A program made the translations under genes and the position numbers. From Mucilaginibacter empetricola (GTDB taxonomy: Bacteria > Bacteroidota > Bacteroidia > Sphingobacteriales > Sphingobacteriaceae): DNA of 64,000 nt. The stretch lies in NCBI RefSeq assembly GCF_024808665.1, contig NZ_JANUBZ010000001.1, forward strand, positions 755,393 to 819,392, in the 5' to 3' direction. This document shows positions 34,432 through 42,708 of the stretch, in pieces (the stretch's first letter is position 1; each line of letters starts with the position of its first letter). The notes under the pieces are model-generated. The model worked only from the letters and a program-made list of their open reading frames with translations, had not been told where the DNA came from and ran no database searches.

Positions 34432-35769
34432 ATGCCAAATACTGTAAAATTTAACCCCGATTATCCCGTAATAACTAAATCGAACGAGTTATACGAGCGC
34501 GCTGTAAAAGTTCAAAAACCTGTTACCCAAACCTTAGCAAAAGGTCCGGGCCAGTTTACAAAAGGCGTTGCCCCTAAATATATTCAAAGGGCAAAAGGTT
34601 CGCACGTTTGGGATGTTGACGGTAACGAATACATCGACTTTAACTCGGCTATCGGTCCAATCTCTTTAGGTTATGCTTATCCCGCAGTTGATGAGGCTAT
34701 AAAAAAACAACTGGCAGATGGCATTACCTTTTCATTAATGCACCCGCTTGAAGTTGAACTATCAGAATTGATTCAGCAAATAGTTCCAAATGCCGAGGCT
34801 GTAAAAATATCCAAAACAGGTGCCGATGTTTGTTCGGCTGCTGTACGTGTTGCCCGCGCCTTTACCGGTCGCGAAAAAATATTTTGCTGTGGTTACCACG
34901 GCTGGCACGATTGGTATATCGGTATCACCAGCCGTAATGCCGGCATCCCTGAGGCTATCCAAAACATGACTTATACTTTTGAGTATAATGATATAGAAGC
35001 TATTAAAGCTGCTTTGGATGAAACTGTTGCTGCCTTAATATTAGAGCCATTCATTTTTGAAGCCCCAAAACCAGGCTTCCTGAAAGAACTGGCAGAAGTT
35101 TGCAAAGCCAACGGCACCCTATTGATTTTTGATGAAATGTGGACCGGCTTCCGTATAGCCTTAGGGGGCGCACAGGAATATTTCGACGTAAAGCCTGATT
35201 TGGCTGTTTACTCAAAAGCCTGCGCTAATGGTATGCCAATAGCATTGCTAACCGGCCGTGCTGATGTAATGGAATTGTTTAATTCAGAAGTTTTTAGCTA
35301 TACCACTTTTGGTGGTGAGGCTTTGTCACTGGCTGCCTGTATTGCTACCATCAATGAGCTGCGCGACAAAAACGTACCAAAATATCTGGACGAAAAAGGC
35401 GCTGTAATAAAAGACGGCTATAACCAGATTGCCATTGAAACCGGCATGGATGTTTACACCCGCTGCATCGGCTACAACTGCCGTTCAATGGTAACCTTTA
35501 CTCCCGAAGCCGGTAACGGCCTCGAAGTAAAAACGCTAATGCAGCAGGAAATGATAAAACGCGGCGTGCTTTGGGCAGGTTTCCACAACATGTGCTTTAG
35601 CCACAGCGATGAAGATATTGCCTACACCCTTTCTGCTTACCGTGAGGTATTGCCGATAGTGAAAGAGGCTATCCTTAGCGGCAACATTAAACAATATTTA
35701 AAGGGCGAAGTGCTGGAAGCTGTTTTCCGTAAAGTGAGCAATTACAATATCAAACCTAAAACAGTTTAA
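34432..35769 (+). CDS. Class III PLP aminotransferase, glutamate-1-semialdehyde-aminomutase-like
   Basis: 445 residues. HVWDVDGNEYIDFNSAIGPISLGYAYP at the N-terminus, ISKTGADVCSAAVRVARAFTGR, YHGWHDWYIG, LLIFDEMWTGFRIALGG (PLP Asp) and YSKACANGMPIALLTGR with the Schiff-base Lys are class III marks. Among them the pattern is closest to GSA aminomutase, a subgroup also seen in nonulosonate clusters. It probably places an amino group on the sugar built by this pathway. Confidence 0.85.
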   Translation: MPNTVKFNPDYPVITKSNELYERAVKVQKPVTQTLAKGPGQFTKGVAPKYIQRAKGSHVWDVDGNEYIDFNSAIGPISLGYAYPAVDEAIKKQLADGITFSLMHPLEVELSELIQQIVPNAEAVKISKTGADVCSAAVRVARAFTGREKIFCCGYHGWHDWYIGITSRNAGIPEAIQNMTYTFEYNDIEAIKAALDETVAALILEPFIFEAPKPGFLKELAEVCKANGTLLIFDEMWTGFRIALGGAQEYFDVKPDLAVYSKACANGMPIALLTGRADVMELFNSEVFSYTTFGGEALSLAACIATINELRDKNVPKYLDEKGAVIKDGYNQIAIETGMDVYTRCIGYNCRSMVTFTPEAGNGLEVKTLMQQEMIKRGVLWAGFHNMCFSHSDEDIAYTLSAYREVLPIVKEAILSGNIKQYLKGEVLEAVFRKVSNYNIKPKTV

Positions 35770-35828
35770 AAACAGGTCATTAAACAACATGAAAATGACT
35801 AATGACACAATGACCAATGACTAACCCG

Positions 35829-36632
35829 ATGGAACTGTTTTCGTTAAAAAATAAAACTGCTATTGTTACCGGTGCCTTGGGTTTGCTGGGTAAAAAACAC
35901 TGCGAGGCCCTAGCAGTTGCTGGCGCCAATGTAGTAGTGGCCGACCTGGATGAACAAGGTGCCACCACATTTGCCAAAAGCCTCGGTGAAAACCACATCG
36001 GCTTAAAGGTTGATGTTACCAGTAATGATTCCCTGACCGCAGCCCGCGATAAAATATTAGAACGCTTTGGCAGTATTGACATTCTGGTTAATAACGCCGC
36101 TATAAATGATATGTTCGAAAATCCAGCATTTGCAAAAGAGCTTTCGGCATTTGAGAATTATCCATTGGATGCCTTTAAAAAATCGCTGGATGTAAATATT
36201 ACCGGGGTTTTCCTGGCATCGCAGGTGTTTGGAACCGTAATGGCCGAGCATGGCAGTGGCAGTATCATCAATATTGCCTCTACTTATGGCATTGTAGGGC
36301 CCGATCAATCTATTTACCGGGACTCATGCGGCAACCAAACTTTTTATAAATCGCCGGTTTACCCGGTAACCAAAGGGGCTGTTGTAAACTTTACCCGCTT
36401 TTTAGCCGCTTACTGGGGCAATAAAGGGGTTAGGGTAAACACGCTATCGCCAGGCGGTGTGGAGAACGCACAAAACGAATTTTTTATACAAAACTACGCT
36501 AATAAAACCTTGCTGGGCCGCATGGCGCAGCCAACAGATTACCAGGGCGCACTGGTGTTTTTAGCTGGTGATGCATCGGCCTATATGACCGGCGCTAACC
36601 TGATTGTTGATGGCGGATGGACCGCAATTTAA
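35829..36632 (+). CDS. SDR dehydrogenase, PtmA-like
   Basis: 267 residues from ATG 35829 (MELFSLKNKTAIVTGALG). An ATG at 35817 lies inside a short ATGACCAATGACTA repeat run (35774-35823) and is less likely. Cofactor motif TGALGLLG, NNAAIND, the Ser region INIASTYGIVGPDQSIY and the displaced YPVTK as YxxxK are all present. The long insert between Ser and Tyr, with GPDQSIY, resembles PtmA of the Campylobacter legionaminic-acid route. It would oxidise or reduce a sugar hydroxyl next to the aminotransferase step. Confidence 0.83.
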   Translation: MELFSLKNKTAIVTGALGLLGKKHCEALAVAGANVVVADLDEQGATTFAKSLGENHIGLKVDVTSNDSLTAARDKILERFGSIDILVNNAAINDMFENPAFAKELSAFENYPLDAFKKSLDVNITGVFLASQVFGTVMAEHGSGSIINIASTYGIVGPDQSIYRDSCGNQTFYKSPVYPVTKGAVVNFTRFLAAYWGNKGVRVNTLSPGGVENAQNEFFIQNYANKTLLGRMAQPTDYQGALVFLAGDASAYMTGANLIVDGGWTAI

Positions 36633-36646
36633 TTTGAAACTTAATT

Positions 36647-38089
36647 ATGATGAAAAACATAACCCAAAAACTTGAAAACATCAAATTAGTACTTACTGAT
36701 TGTGATGGTGTATTAACCGACGGCGGCGTTTATTATGGTGCCGAAGGCGAGGAGCTAAAAAAATTCGACATCCGCGATGGTATGGGTGTTGAGCGCATGC
36801 GCAACTTTGCAGGTGTTGACACCGGCATTATAACCGGTGAATTATCTCCATCGGTTATTAAACGAGCCGAGAAATTAAAGATCACCGAACTGCATTTAGG
36901 TGTAAAAGATAAACCGGCTGTATTTAAAGAAATTTTAAGCCGATTGAACCTTAAAGCTGAGGAAGTAGCCTACATTGGCGATGATACCAACGATGTAGAA
37001 GTGATGAAACTGGCTGGTATAGGCGTATGTCCCGCCAATGCTATTTCGTTCATCAAAGATATTGCAACTATCGTTTGCGAATCAGAAGGTGGCAAAGGCT
37101 GTTTCCGCGAACTGGCCGAATTGATCATCGCATCACATCAGGCTGCAAAAAGCAAATCTGCCGCTAATGAAATTATCGCCCTAAACAGCGGTAATAAAAT
37201 TGGTCCGGGTGAGCCTTGCTATATCATTGCCGAAATTGGCATCAACCACAATGGCGACCTGGAAATTGCCAAAAAATTGATTGACGAAGCTGTTGCAGCA
37301 AAAGCCACCGCGGTAAAGTTCCAAAAAAGAACACCGGAAATTTGCGTACCTAAAGATCAATGGGAAATTATGCGCGATACGCCTTGGGGCCGTATCAGCT
37401 ACATCGACTACAAACGCAAAACTGAATTTGGCATAGCCGAATACGCTACCATCGATCAATATTGCAAAAAACTGGGTATCGATTGGTTCGTATCTACCTG
37501 GGACGTAGAAGCGGTTGATTTTATGGAGCATTTTGATACGCCACTTTACAAACTGGCATCAGCTTCGTTAACTGATTTCCCGCTGATAAAAAGGATCTTA
37601 TTAACCGGCAAGCCGTTGATGTTATCAACCGGCATGTCAACCAATAAAGAAATTGAGGATGCTGTGAAACTGGTAAAAGAATTTGATGAGCATTATCCTT
37701 TATTAATTGCACATTCAACTTCGGCTTATCCTTGCAAACCTGAAGAACTGAACCTGAAAATGATCCAAACATTGGGCGATAGGTATCCTGGCTTCCCAAT
37801 TGGCTATTCAGGTCACGAAACAGGTTTGGCTACCACTGTTGCAGCAGTAACTTTAGGTGCTACCTTTGTAGAGCGCCACTTTACACTTGACCGTGCCATG
37901 TGGGGATCTGATCATGCCGCATCTGTTGAACCACAAGGTTTCCAGAGAATGGTGCGCGATATCCGCGATGTGGAAATTGCAACCGGCGATGGTATTAAAC
38001 GTGTATATGAATCAGAATTGGGCCCGATGAAACGTTTAAGAGTAAACATCAGCCCCGAATACAAAGAAGAAAAAGAAAAGACTGCGTAA
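36647..38089 (+). CDS. KdsC-like phosphatase fused to a NeuB-like synthase
   Basis: 480 residues in two enzymes. Residues 1-165 are a C0-type HAD phosphatase (LTDCDGVLTDGGVYY with DxDGxxT, IITGE, and YIGDDTNDVEVM), as in KdsC. Residues 185-475 are a NeuB barrel (IIAEIGINHNGDLEIAKKLI, AVKFQKRTPE, MLSTGMS, HSTSAYPC, IGYSGHE, VERHFTLDR). The C-terminal SAF/antifreeze domain of NeuB seems to be missing. The fusion links condensation of PEP with an aldehyde sugar phosphate to removal of the phosphate. Fusion of these two steps is uncommon. Confidence 0.88.
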   Translation: MMKNITQKLENIKLVLTDCDGVLTDGGVYYGAEGEELKKFDIRDGMGVERMRNFAGVDTGIITGELSPSVIKRAEKLKITELHLGVKDKPAVFKEILSRLNLKAEEVAYIGDDTNDVEVMKLAGIGVCPANAISFIKDIATIVCESEGGKGCFRELAELIIASHQAAKSKSAANEIIALNSGNKIGPGEPCYIIAEIGINHNGDLEIAKKLIDEAVAAKATAVKFQKRTPEICVPKDQWEIMRDTPWGRISYIDYKRKTEFGIAEYATIDQYCKKLGIDWFVSTWDVEAVDFMEHFDTPLYKLASASLTDFPLIKRILLTGKPLMLSTGMSTNKEIEDAVKLVKEFDEHYPLLIAHSTSAYPCKPEELNLKMIQTLGDRYPGFPIGYSGHETGLATTVAAVTLGATFVERHFTLDRAMWGSDHAASVEPQGFQRMVRDIRDVEIATGDGIKRVYESELGPMKRLRVNISPEYKEEKEKTA

Positions 38090-38095
38090 CCAATA

Positions 38096-39031
38096 ATGAC
38101 TTTAATACAGGTAACCACTACTATATTAATATGCTGGATGATTTTTATCATAGCATGGGAACGTATATCACCATATCGTAAAGGCCTTCCCTTTTTTAGG
38201 GAGGGCTTTTGGATTGATCTGGTTTGGTATACGCTCATCCAAAGCTATTTTTTAAAAATAATCATATTTGATTATATCATTTATCCGCTGCAGCACCACC
38301 TGGCCTGGCAGGGCTTTCAATTCTTTAAAGATTTGCCTATTGCTGCGCAAGTGTTGTTTTTCCTGGTTACACACGATTTATACATTTACCTTTTCCACCG
38401 CCTGCAGCACGCCAGCAAATTTTTGTGGCGCACGCATGAAGCACACCACTCCGGCAAAGAAGTTGATTTTTTAGCAGGATCACGCTCACACGTGGTGGAG
38501 ATTATCATCAACCAAACCATTGAATTTGCGCCGATAGTATTGATGGGAGCCGATCCGGCGGTGATTCCTATTAAGGCATTGCTCGATGCTATGTTCGGTA
38601 TGTATATCCATGCCAACATCAATGTAAAAATGGGCAAACTTAAATATTTTTTGAATTCGCCCGAGTTACATTTATGGCATCATGCCAATTATATAGAGGT
38701 ATTTCATGCTAATTTTTCAACCAAGTTTTCTGTTTGGGACTATATGTTCAAAACAGCATATGACCCCGGCAAAAAGCCCGGCGATCTGCCCGAAAACTGG
38801 GGGCTGCATTACGAGTACCCAAGGGATTATTTTTTACAGCATGCCTTTTCGGTAAAACGGTTTGATGAGCAAAAGCTCTTAAAATACAGCTGGTTTAAAC
38901 ACTATTATAACCTAAGGCCAAATGCCCTAAAACAATTAAAAAGGGTATTCGGTAAAAAAGAAGCTACGGTTTTAAACATGCCTGCCGTTGAAGCCCCCGA
39001 GCCGGAATTAATTGTTAACGATGCGCGCTAA
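38096..39031 (+). CDS. Sterol desaturase/fatty acid hydroxylase superfamily protein
   Basis: 311 residues with four membrane segments in the first 190 residues and the three His boxes of the non-haem di-iron family: HDLYIYLFHRLQH, HEAHHS and HLWHHAN. Such enzymes hydroxylate lipids or other carbon chains. It starts seven bases after the NeuB fusion gene, so it is part of the same transcript; whether it acts on the sugar, on a lipid carrier or on a glycolipid is unknown. Confidence 0.83.
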   Translation: MTLIQVTTTILICWMIFIIAWERISPYRKGLPFFREGFWIDLVWYTLIQSYFLKIIIFDYIIYPLQHHLAWQGFQFFKDLPIAAQVLFFLVTHDLYIYLFHRLQHASKFLWRTHEAHHSGKEVDFLAGSRSHVVEIIINQTIEFAPIVLMGADPAVIPIKALLDAMFGMYIHANINVKMGKLKYFLNSPELHLWHHANYIEVFHANFSTKFSVWDYMFKTAYDPGKKPGDLPENWGLHYEYPRDYFLQHAFSVKRFDEQKLLKYSWFKHYYNLRPNALKQLKRVFGKKEATVLNMPAVEAPEPELIVNDAR

Positions 39032-39071
39032 AAATTTAATATCTTGCAAGCCGTAATTAATAAATAAAACA

Positions 39072-39449
39072 TTGGCCTGGTTATTTTTGGTACTGGCGGC
39101 AACCTGCGAAACCGCATGGACATTTTGCCTTAAATTCATGAAGTTTAGCGATCTTAAAACGTTAAAGTTTTTAACTTTTTATAAATGGGATGGCGGCTTG
39201 CAAATACTAATCCCTTTTGTTGGTTATATTTTATTCGGCTTAGCCAATATTTATCTTTTTTCGTTAGCTATCAAACAAATCCCAACCGCAACGGCCTTTG
39301 CCGTTTGGACAGCATCAACCCTTATTTTTATCAAAATTGCCGAGCTTGCCTTTTATCAGCAAAAAATATCTGCCCCCGAAATATTCTTTATGTTTTTAAT
39401 TATGGTGGGGATATTGGGTTTGAAGATTTACGCTACACAGCCTAAGTAA
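39072..39449 (+). CDS. SMR-type small multidrug/EmrE-like transporter, TTG start
   Basis: 125 residues starting at TTG 39072, which yields the family-typical start MAWLFLVLAATCETAW; no ATG is available before the first helix. Four membrane helices and the conserved Glu (position 13, corresponding to Glu14 of EmrE) place it in the SMR family, some members of which flip lipid-linked sugars (ArnE/ArnF-like). Its place at the end of the sugar cluster favours a carrier-lipid flippase, but this is inference. Confidence 0.75.
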   Translation: MAWLFLVLAATCETAWTFCLKFMKFSDLKTLKFLTFYKWDGGLQILIPFVGYILFGLANIYLFSLAIKQIPTATAFAVWTASTLIFIKIAELAFYQQKISAPEIFFMFLIMVGILGLKIYATQPK

Positions 39450-39450
39450 T

Positions 39451-39574
39451 GCCTCACCCCGGCCCTCTCCAAAGGAGAGGGAGGTAAAAGCAAAAAAGAG
39501 CAAAGTTAAAGTCCTCTCCTTGCGCCACCGCTAAAGCCAAGGCGGCACGCGGTTGGAGAGGATTTAGGTGAGGC
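39451..39574. repeat. GCCTCACC/GGTGAGGC cassette filling a convergent gap
   Basis: The repeat starts two bases after the SMR stop and ends exactly one base before the lipase stop codon (39575). It matches 2719-2835 with inner palindromes CCCTCTCCAAAGGAGAGGG and a hairpin on CGCTAAAGCCAAGGCGGC. It is the whole gap between two convergent genes, so it probably acts as a bidirectional terminator. Confidence 0.85.
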
Positions 39575-40492
39575 CTAAATCGGATAAAACTGCTTAACCA
39601 AACCAAGATAAGTACTTACGTGATGCTGGTAAAAGGCCTGTTCATCCCAGGCATCAAAGTTTAGGCTAAAAATGGCAGCTAATTGCTGATCGCCCACCGG
39701 CTGGGTATAATCATTACCCTCTGCCAAATAAAACAGCGTGTCAATCATGGTACGCAATGGTAAATTCAATGATGTCCACGGAAACCCGTAAGCATCGTAA
39801 ATATTCTGCACGTCTGTTTGTGAGTAAAACAGGAATGGGGCAATATCCAGCGGGTTATGAATTCGCCATGCGAATTGCGGGTTAGATAAACTGTTCCAAT
39901 ACTCCGCAAAAAAATTATTGCCCGAGGTAAGGCCCGCGAACGACCAGCATGCCATATTGACAACCCACTTACCGCCATTAGTGATATAATTTAAATAGGC
40001 AAACATGGCTGGTGTAAGCGTTCCGCCTAAGCTATGGCCGGTAACGTAAAGGTTGGAATATGTTGCATTTGCGATGAATTCCGTCAAACTTCCATTTACG
40101 GGATCAACCATCGAAAGCAAATCCGACAGTCCATTATAGGACGCTTGAGACAGCATGGCTTCTGCCGGGGCATTCGGCACAAAATCAGTAAACGGCTCGG
40201 TATATTCAACATCAAAATCTTCCTCCAGCCATGAGCTTAAGCTAATGGCGTTGGTGCCTCTTATCACTACGGTGTACTCGCCGGTAGAGGCGTTAGCGGC
40301 AACATACATCATGCTGTACGAAATACCTATCCAGTCGCTTAGCCATATTGGTCCCCATACAACCTCAAGCCCTAAAGCTTCAACTGCATTGTTTACATCT
40401 GTAGTATCCTCCAGGTAGGATGCACTACAAAGCGCAATCATGGTATTGGGATAATAGTTGTAATTGCTGTTAATTAATTCTGTTGTGCTCAT
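39575..40492 (-). CDS. Class 3 lipase without a signal peptide
   Basis: 305 residues. The nucleophile elbow is VTGHSLGGTL, and the following Asp (NPLDIAPF) and His (YQHHVSTYL near the C-terminus) complete a lipase triad; YTVVIRGTN is the oxyanion strand. It fits the fungal-type lipase_3 fold. There is no signal peptide, odd for a lipase. The mRNA leader CACCTAAACCATATTATC before ATG matches the small RNA linker, as does that of the GH18 gene, and both share an element about 120 bases upstream, so the two are probably in one regulon. Confidence 0.87.
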   Translation of the reverse strand: MSTTELINSNYNYYPNTMIALCSASYLEDTTDVNNAVEALGLEVVWGPIWLSDWIGISYSMMYVAANASTGEYTVVIRGTNAISLSSWLEEDFDVEYTEPFTDFVPNAPAEAMLSQASYNGLSDLLSMVDPVNGSLTEFIANATYSNLYVTGHSLGGTLTPAMFAYLNYITNGGKWVVNMACWSFAGLTSGNNFFAEYWNSLSNPQFAWRIHNPLDIAPFLFYSQTDVQNIYDAYGFPWTSLNLPLRTMIDTLFYLAEGNDYTQPVGDQQLAAIFSLNFDAWDEQAFYQHHVSTYLGLVKQFYPI

Positions 40493-40510
40493 GATAATAT
40501 GGTTTAGGTG
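40493..40510 (-). promoter_or_regulatory. mRNA leader complementary to the small RNA linker
   Basis: Directly before the lipase ATG, ACCTAAACC and TTATCA can pair with the linker TGATAAGGTTTAGGT of the small RNA (15 pairs, a 3-base bulge), next to the start codon. Regulation by the RNA is an inference. Confidence 0.5.
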
Positions 40511-40610
40511 AAAACTAAAATTCTACCGGCAAAAAAACAGCCAGACAAGACACTTATAGACAAGTTTTTCTTTATCTAAATTTCCAAAAATTATTCCGGT
40601 GCTGTCTGCC

Positions 40611-40649
40611 GTAAAAACACCTTTTCTTAATAGTATAAATACCCCTTTT
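40611..40649 (-). promoter_or_regulatory. Upstream element shared with the GH18 gene
   Basis: On the - strand AAAAGGTGTTTTTAC (40611-40625) and, just upstream, AAAAGGGGTATTTATAC (40633-40649) are similar units. The first is at the same distance from its start codon as TAAAAAGGGTGTTTTTACCC is from the GH18 start. Confidence 0.5.
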
Positions 40650-40745
40650 AACAACCATATTGTTGTTGACGCCCATTGCTAAAGCACTTATAAAATATTA
40701 GTATTGTATATTGTTTAACTGACTTTATTTATCACACCCCATTAC

Positions 40746-42269
40746 ATGAAGAAACTTTTTACTTCAATTGCGCTCGCCTGTTTAATATCAGCATCTGCAA
40801 TTGCCCAGCAGCATGATGAACCTGCCGCAAAAAACAATCAGCCTATAACCAAAAGCCGGGTTTTACAGGTCGATTCATCTGTAACTACCAAACACACGGT
40901 AACCATAAAAGGGAAGGTTATCCCTTATACTGCAACTGCAGGCACCATGCCCATTTGGGATGAGGACGGTCGACCGGTGGCCGGCGTGTTCTACACCTAT
41001 TATGAGCGCGACGACATAACCGATAAAGCAAACCGCCCCTTAGTGATTTCATTTAACGGTGGCCCAGGCACCCCATCGGTTTGGATGGAAATTGGCTATA
41101 CCGGACCAAGATTGCTAAATATTGATGATGAAGGTTATCCGGTACAGCCTTACGGCATCGGCGAAAACAAAAACTCTATATTGGATGTGGCCGACATTGT
41201 TTACATCGACCCGGTTAATACGGGCTATTCCAGAATTGTAAATAAAGAAACACCCGGATCAAAATTCTACGGTGTTAATGAAGACATTAAATACCTGGCC
41301 GAGTGGATCAACACCTTTGTTACCCGCAAAAACCGCTGGGCATCGCCTAAATTTTTAATTGGCGAAAGCTATGGCACCACCCGGGTATCGGGCTTGGCTT
41401 TAGAGCTACAGGAAGCACAATGGATGTATTTAAATGGTGTAATCCTGGTATCGCCAACCGATTTGGGTATTGAGCGCAGCGGTCCGGTACAGGCAGCTTT
41501 AAAATTACCGTATTTCGCGGCAACAGCCTGGTATCACAAAGCCCTTTCGGCAGATCTGCAGCAAAAAGAGCTGACCGATTTTTTACCTGAAGTTGAAAAC
41601 TTTACCATTAATGAACTCATCCCTGCGTTTTCACGCGGTGGTTTTATTGATGATGCACAGCGCACAGCTATTGCAGCCAAAATGGCACGCTACAGCGGTT
41701 TATCAGAAAAAGTAATTCTGGATAACAACCTGGATGTTTCTTATGATCTGTTTTGGAAAGAATTACTGCGCGACAAAGGTTTCACCATTGGCCGTTTGGA
41801 TTCTCGCTACAAAGGAATCGACAGGCAAACCAGTGGTACCAGTCCGGATTATAATGCCGAGCTCAGCGCCTGGCTCCATGCCTTTACGCCGGCCATCAAC
41901 ATTTACCTGCGCAATGATTTAAATTACAAAACCGATTTAAAATATAACATGTTCGGCAATGTTTGGCCCTGGGACGATAAGAACGATCATACCGGCGAAA
42001 ACCTGCGCCAGGCCATAGCCCAAAACCCATCGCTGCATTTATTAATCCAGTCGGGCTATTTTGACGGTGCGTGCGACTACTTTAACGCCAAGTACAGCCT
42101 TTGGCAGCTTGACCCAAGCGGACGCCTTAAAGACCGTTTAAAATGGGAAGGCTACAAAAGCGGCCACATGATGTACCTGCGTAAAGAAGATCTGTCCATC
42201 GCCACTGATAACCTACGGAAATTTATAGAAGAATCTATCCCTAAAGCGGGGCAACCTTCTAAGTATTAG
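40746..42269 (+). CDS. S10 family serine carboxypeptidase-like protein
   Basis: 507 residues with a signal peptide (MKKLFTSIALACLISASAIA, cleavage before QQH). SFNGGPGTPSVW gives the oxyanion region, LIGESYGTTRVSGLALEL the nucleophile Ser (GESYG), and SGHMMYL the catalytic His near the C-terminus. The Asp probably lies around SGYFDGACDY. This is the S10 alpha/beta-hydrolase pattern. It probably removes C-terminal residues from peptides in the periplasm. It stands alone. Confidence 0.9.
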   Translation: MKKLFTSIALACLISASAIAQQHDEPAAKNNQPITKSRVLQVDSSVTTKHTVTIKGKVIPYTATAGTMPIWDEDGRPVAGVFYTYYERDDITDKANRPLVISFNGGPGTPSVWMEIGYTGPRLLNIDDEGYPVQPYGIGENKNSILDVADIVYIDPVNTGYSRIVNKETPGSKFYGVNEDIKYLAEWINTFVTRKNRWASPKFLIGESYGTTRVSGLALELQEAQWMYLNGVILVSPTDLGIERSGPVQAALKLPYFAATAWYHKALSADLQQKELTDFLPEVENFTINELIPAFSRGGFIDDAQRTAIAAKMARYSGLSEKVILDNNLDVSYDLFWKELLRDKGFTIGRLDSRYKGIDRQTSGTSPDYNAELSAWLHAFTPAINIYLRNDLNYKTDLKYNMFGNVWPWDDKNDHTGENLRQAIAQNPSLHLLIQSGYFDGACDYFNAKYSLWQLDPSGRLKDRLKWEGYKSGHMMYLRKEDLSIATDNLRKFIEESIPKAGQPSKY

Positions 42270-42449
42270 TCTGTAGTCGAAAGTCTTGAGCCCTGAGTCT
42301 TTAGTCGTTTTTTACGGTTTAGGATTCGGGGCTTTTGATTTAAATATACCTTCAATCCTTAAATTCCCGACATCACAGCAATTTCCAAAGCTATCCACAC
42401 GCAAATTTTCCGTTTTCTCCCGAGTCATAATCCCGCTACATAAAGAAAA

Positions 42450-42608
42450 TGACTCCATCGGAGTCAAATATCGGTAAACAAAAAAATCAACAAGCATTTC
42501 GTGCCATCGGTACGAAACCTATTCGGTGGCAAGGTTGCGTACCTACAGCACGCTAAAATCGGCTATGACAATATTTCTACCGATATTTTGCGCCTACAGC
42601 GCATTTTT
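42450..42608. repeat. Tag-plus-hairpin repeat units, second cluster
   Basis: At least four hairpins lie together. TGACTCC-ATC-GGAGTCA (42450-42466), preceded on the - strand by TTTACCGATATT. TTTCGTGCC-ATC-GGTACGAAA (42497-42517). GCGTACC...GCACGC (42537-42553). And on the + strand tag TTTCTACCGATATTTT with GCGC-CTACA-GCGC (42590-42602). Stem sequences differ but sizes and CC-loop-GG centres are kept. The gap before it (42283-42310) has AGTCTTGAG/AGTCTTTAGTC-type runs. No gene fits 42270-42708. Confidence 0.75.
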
Positions 42609-42708
42609 CATTTCGCCGTCACCATATTTTTAAACCCATCAACATTAAAAGCCTTTTTTCGACATTTTAAAAACCATTTTATCGTAACGGGTGTTCTTTC
42701 CATACCCT

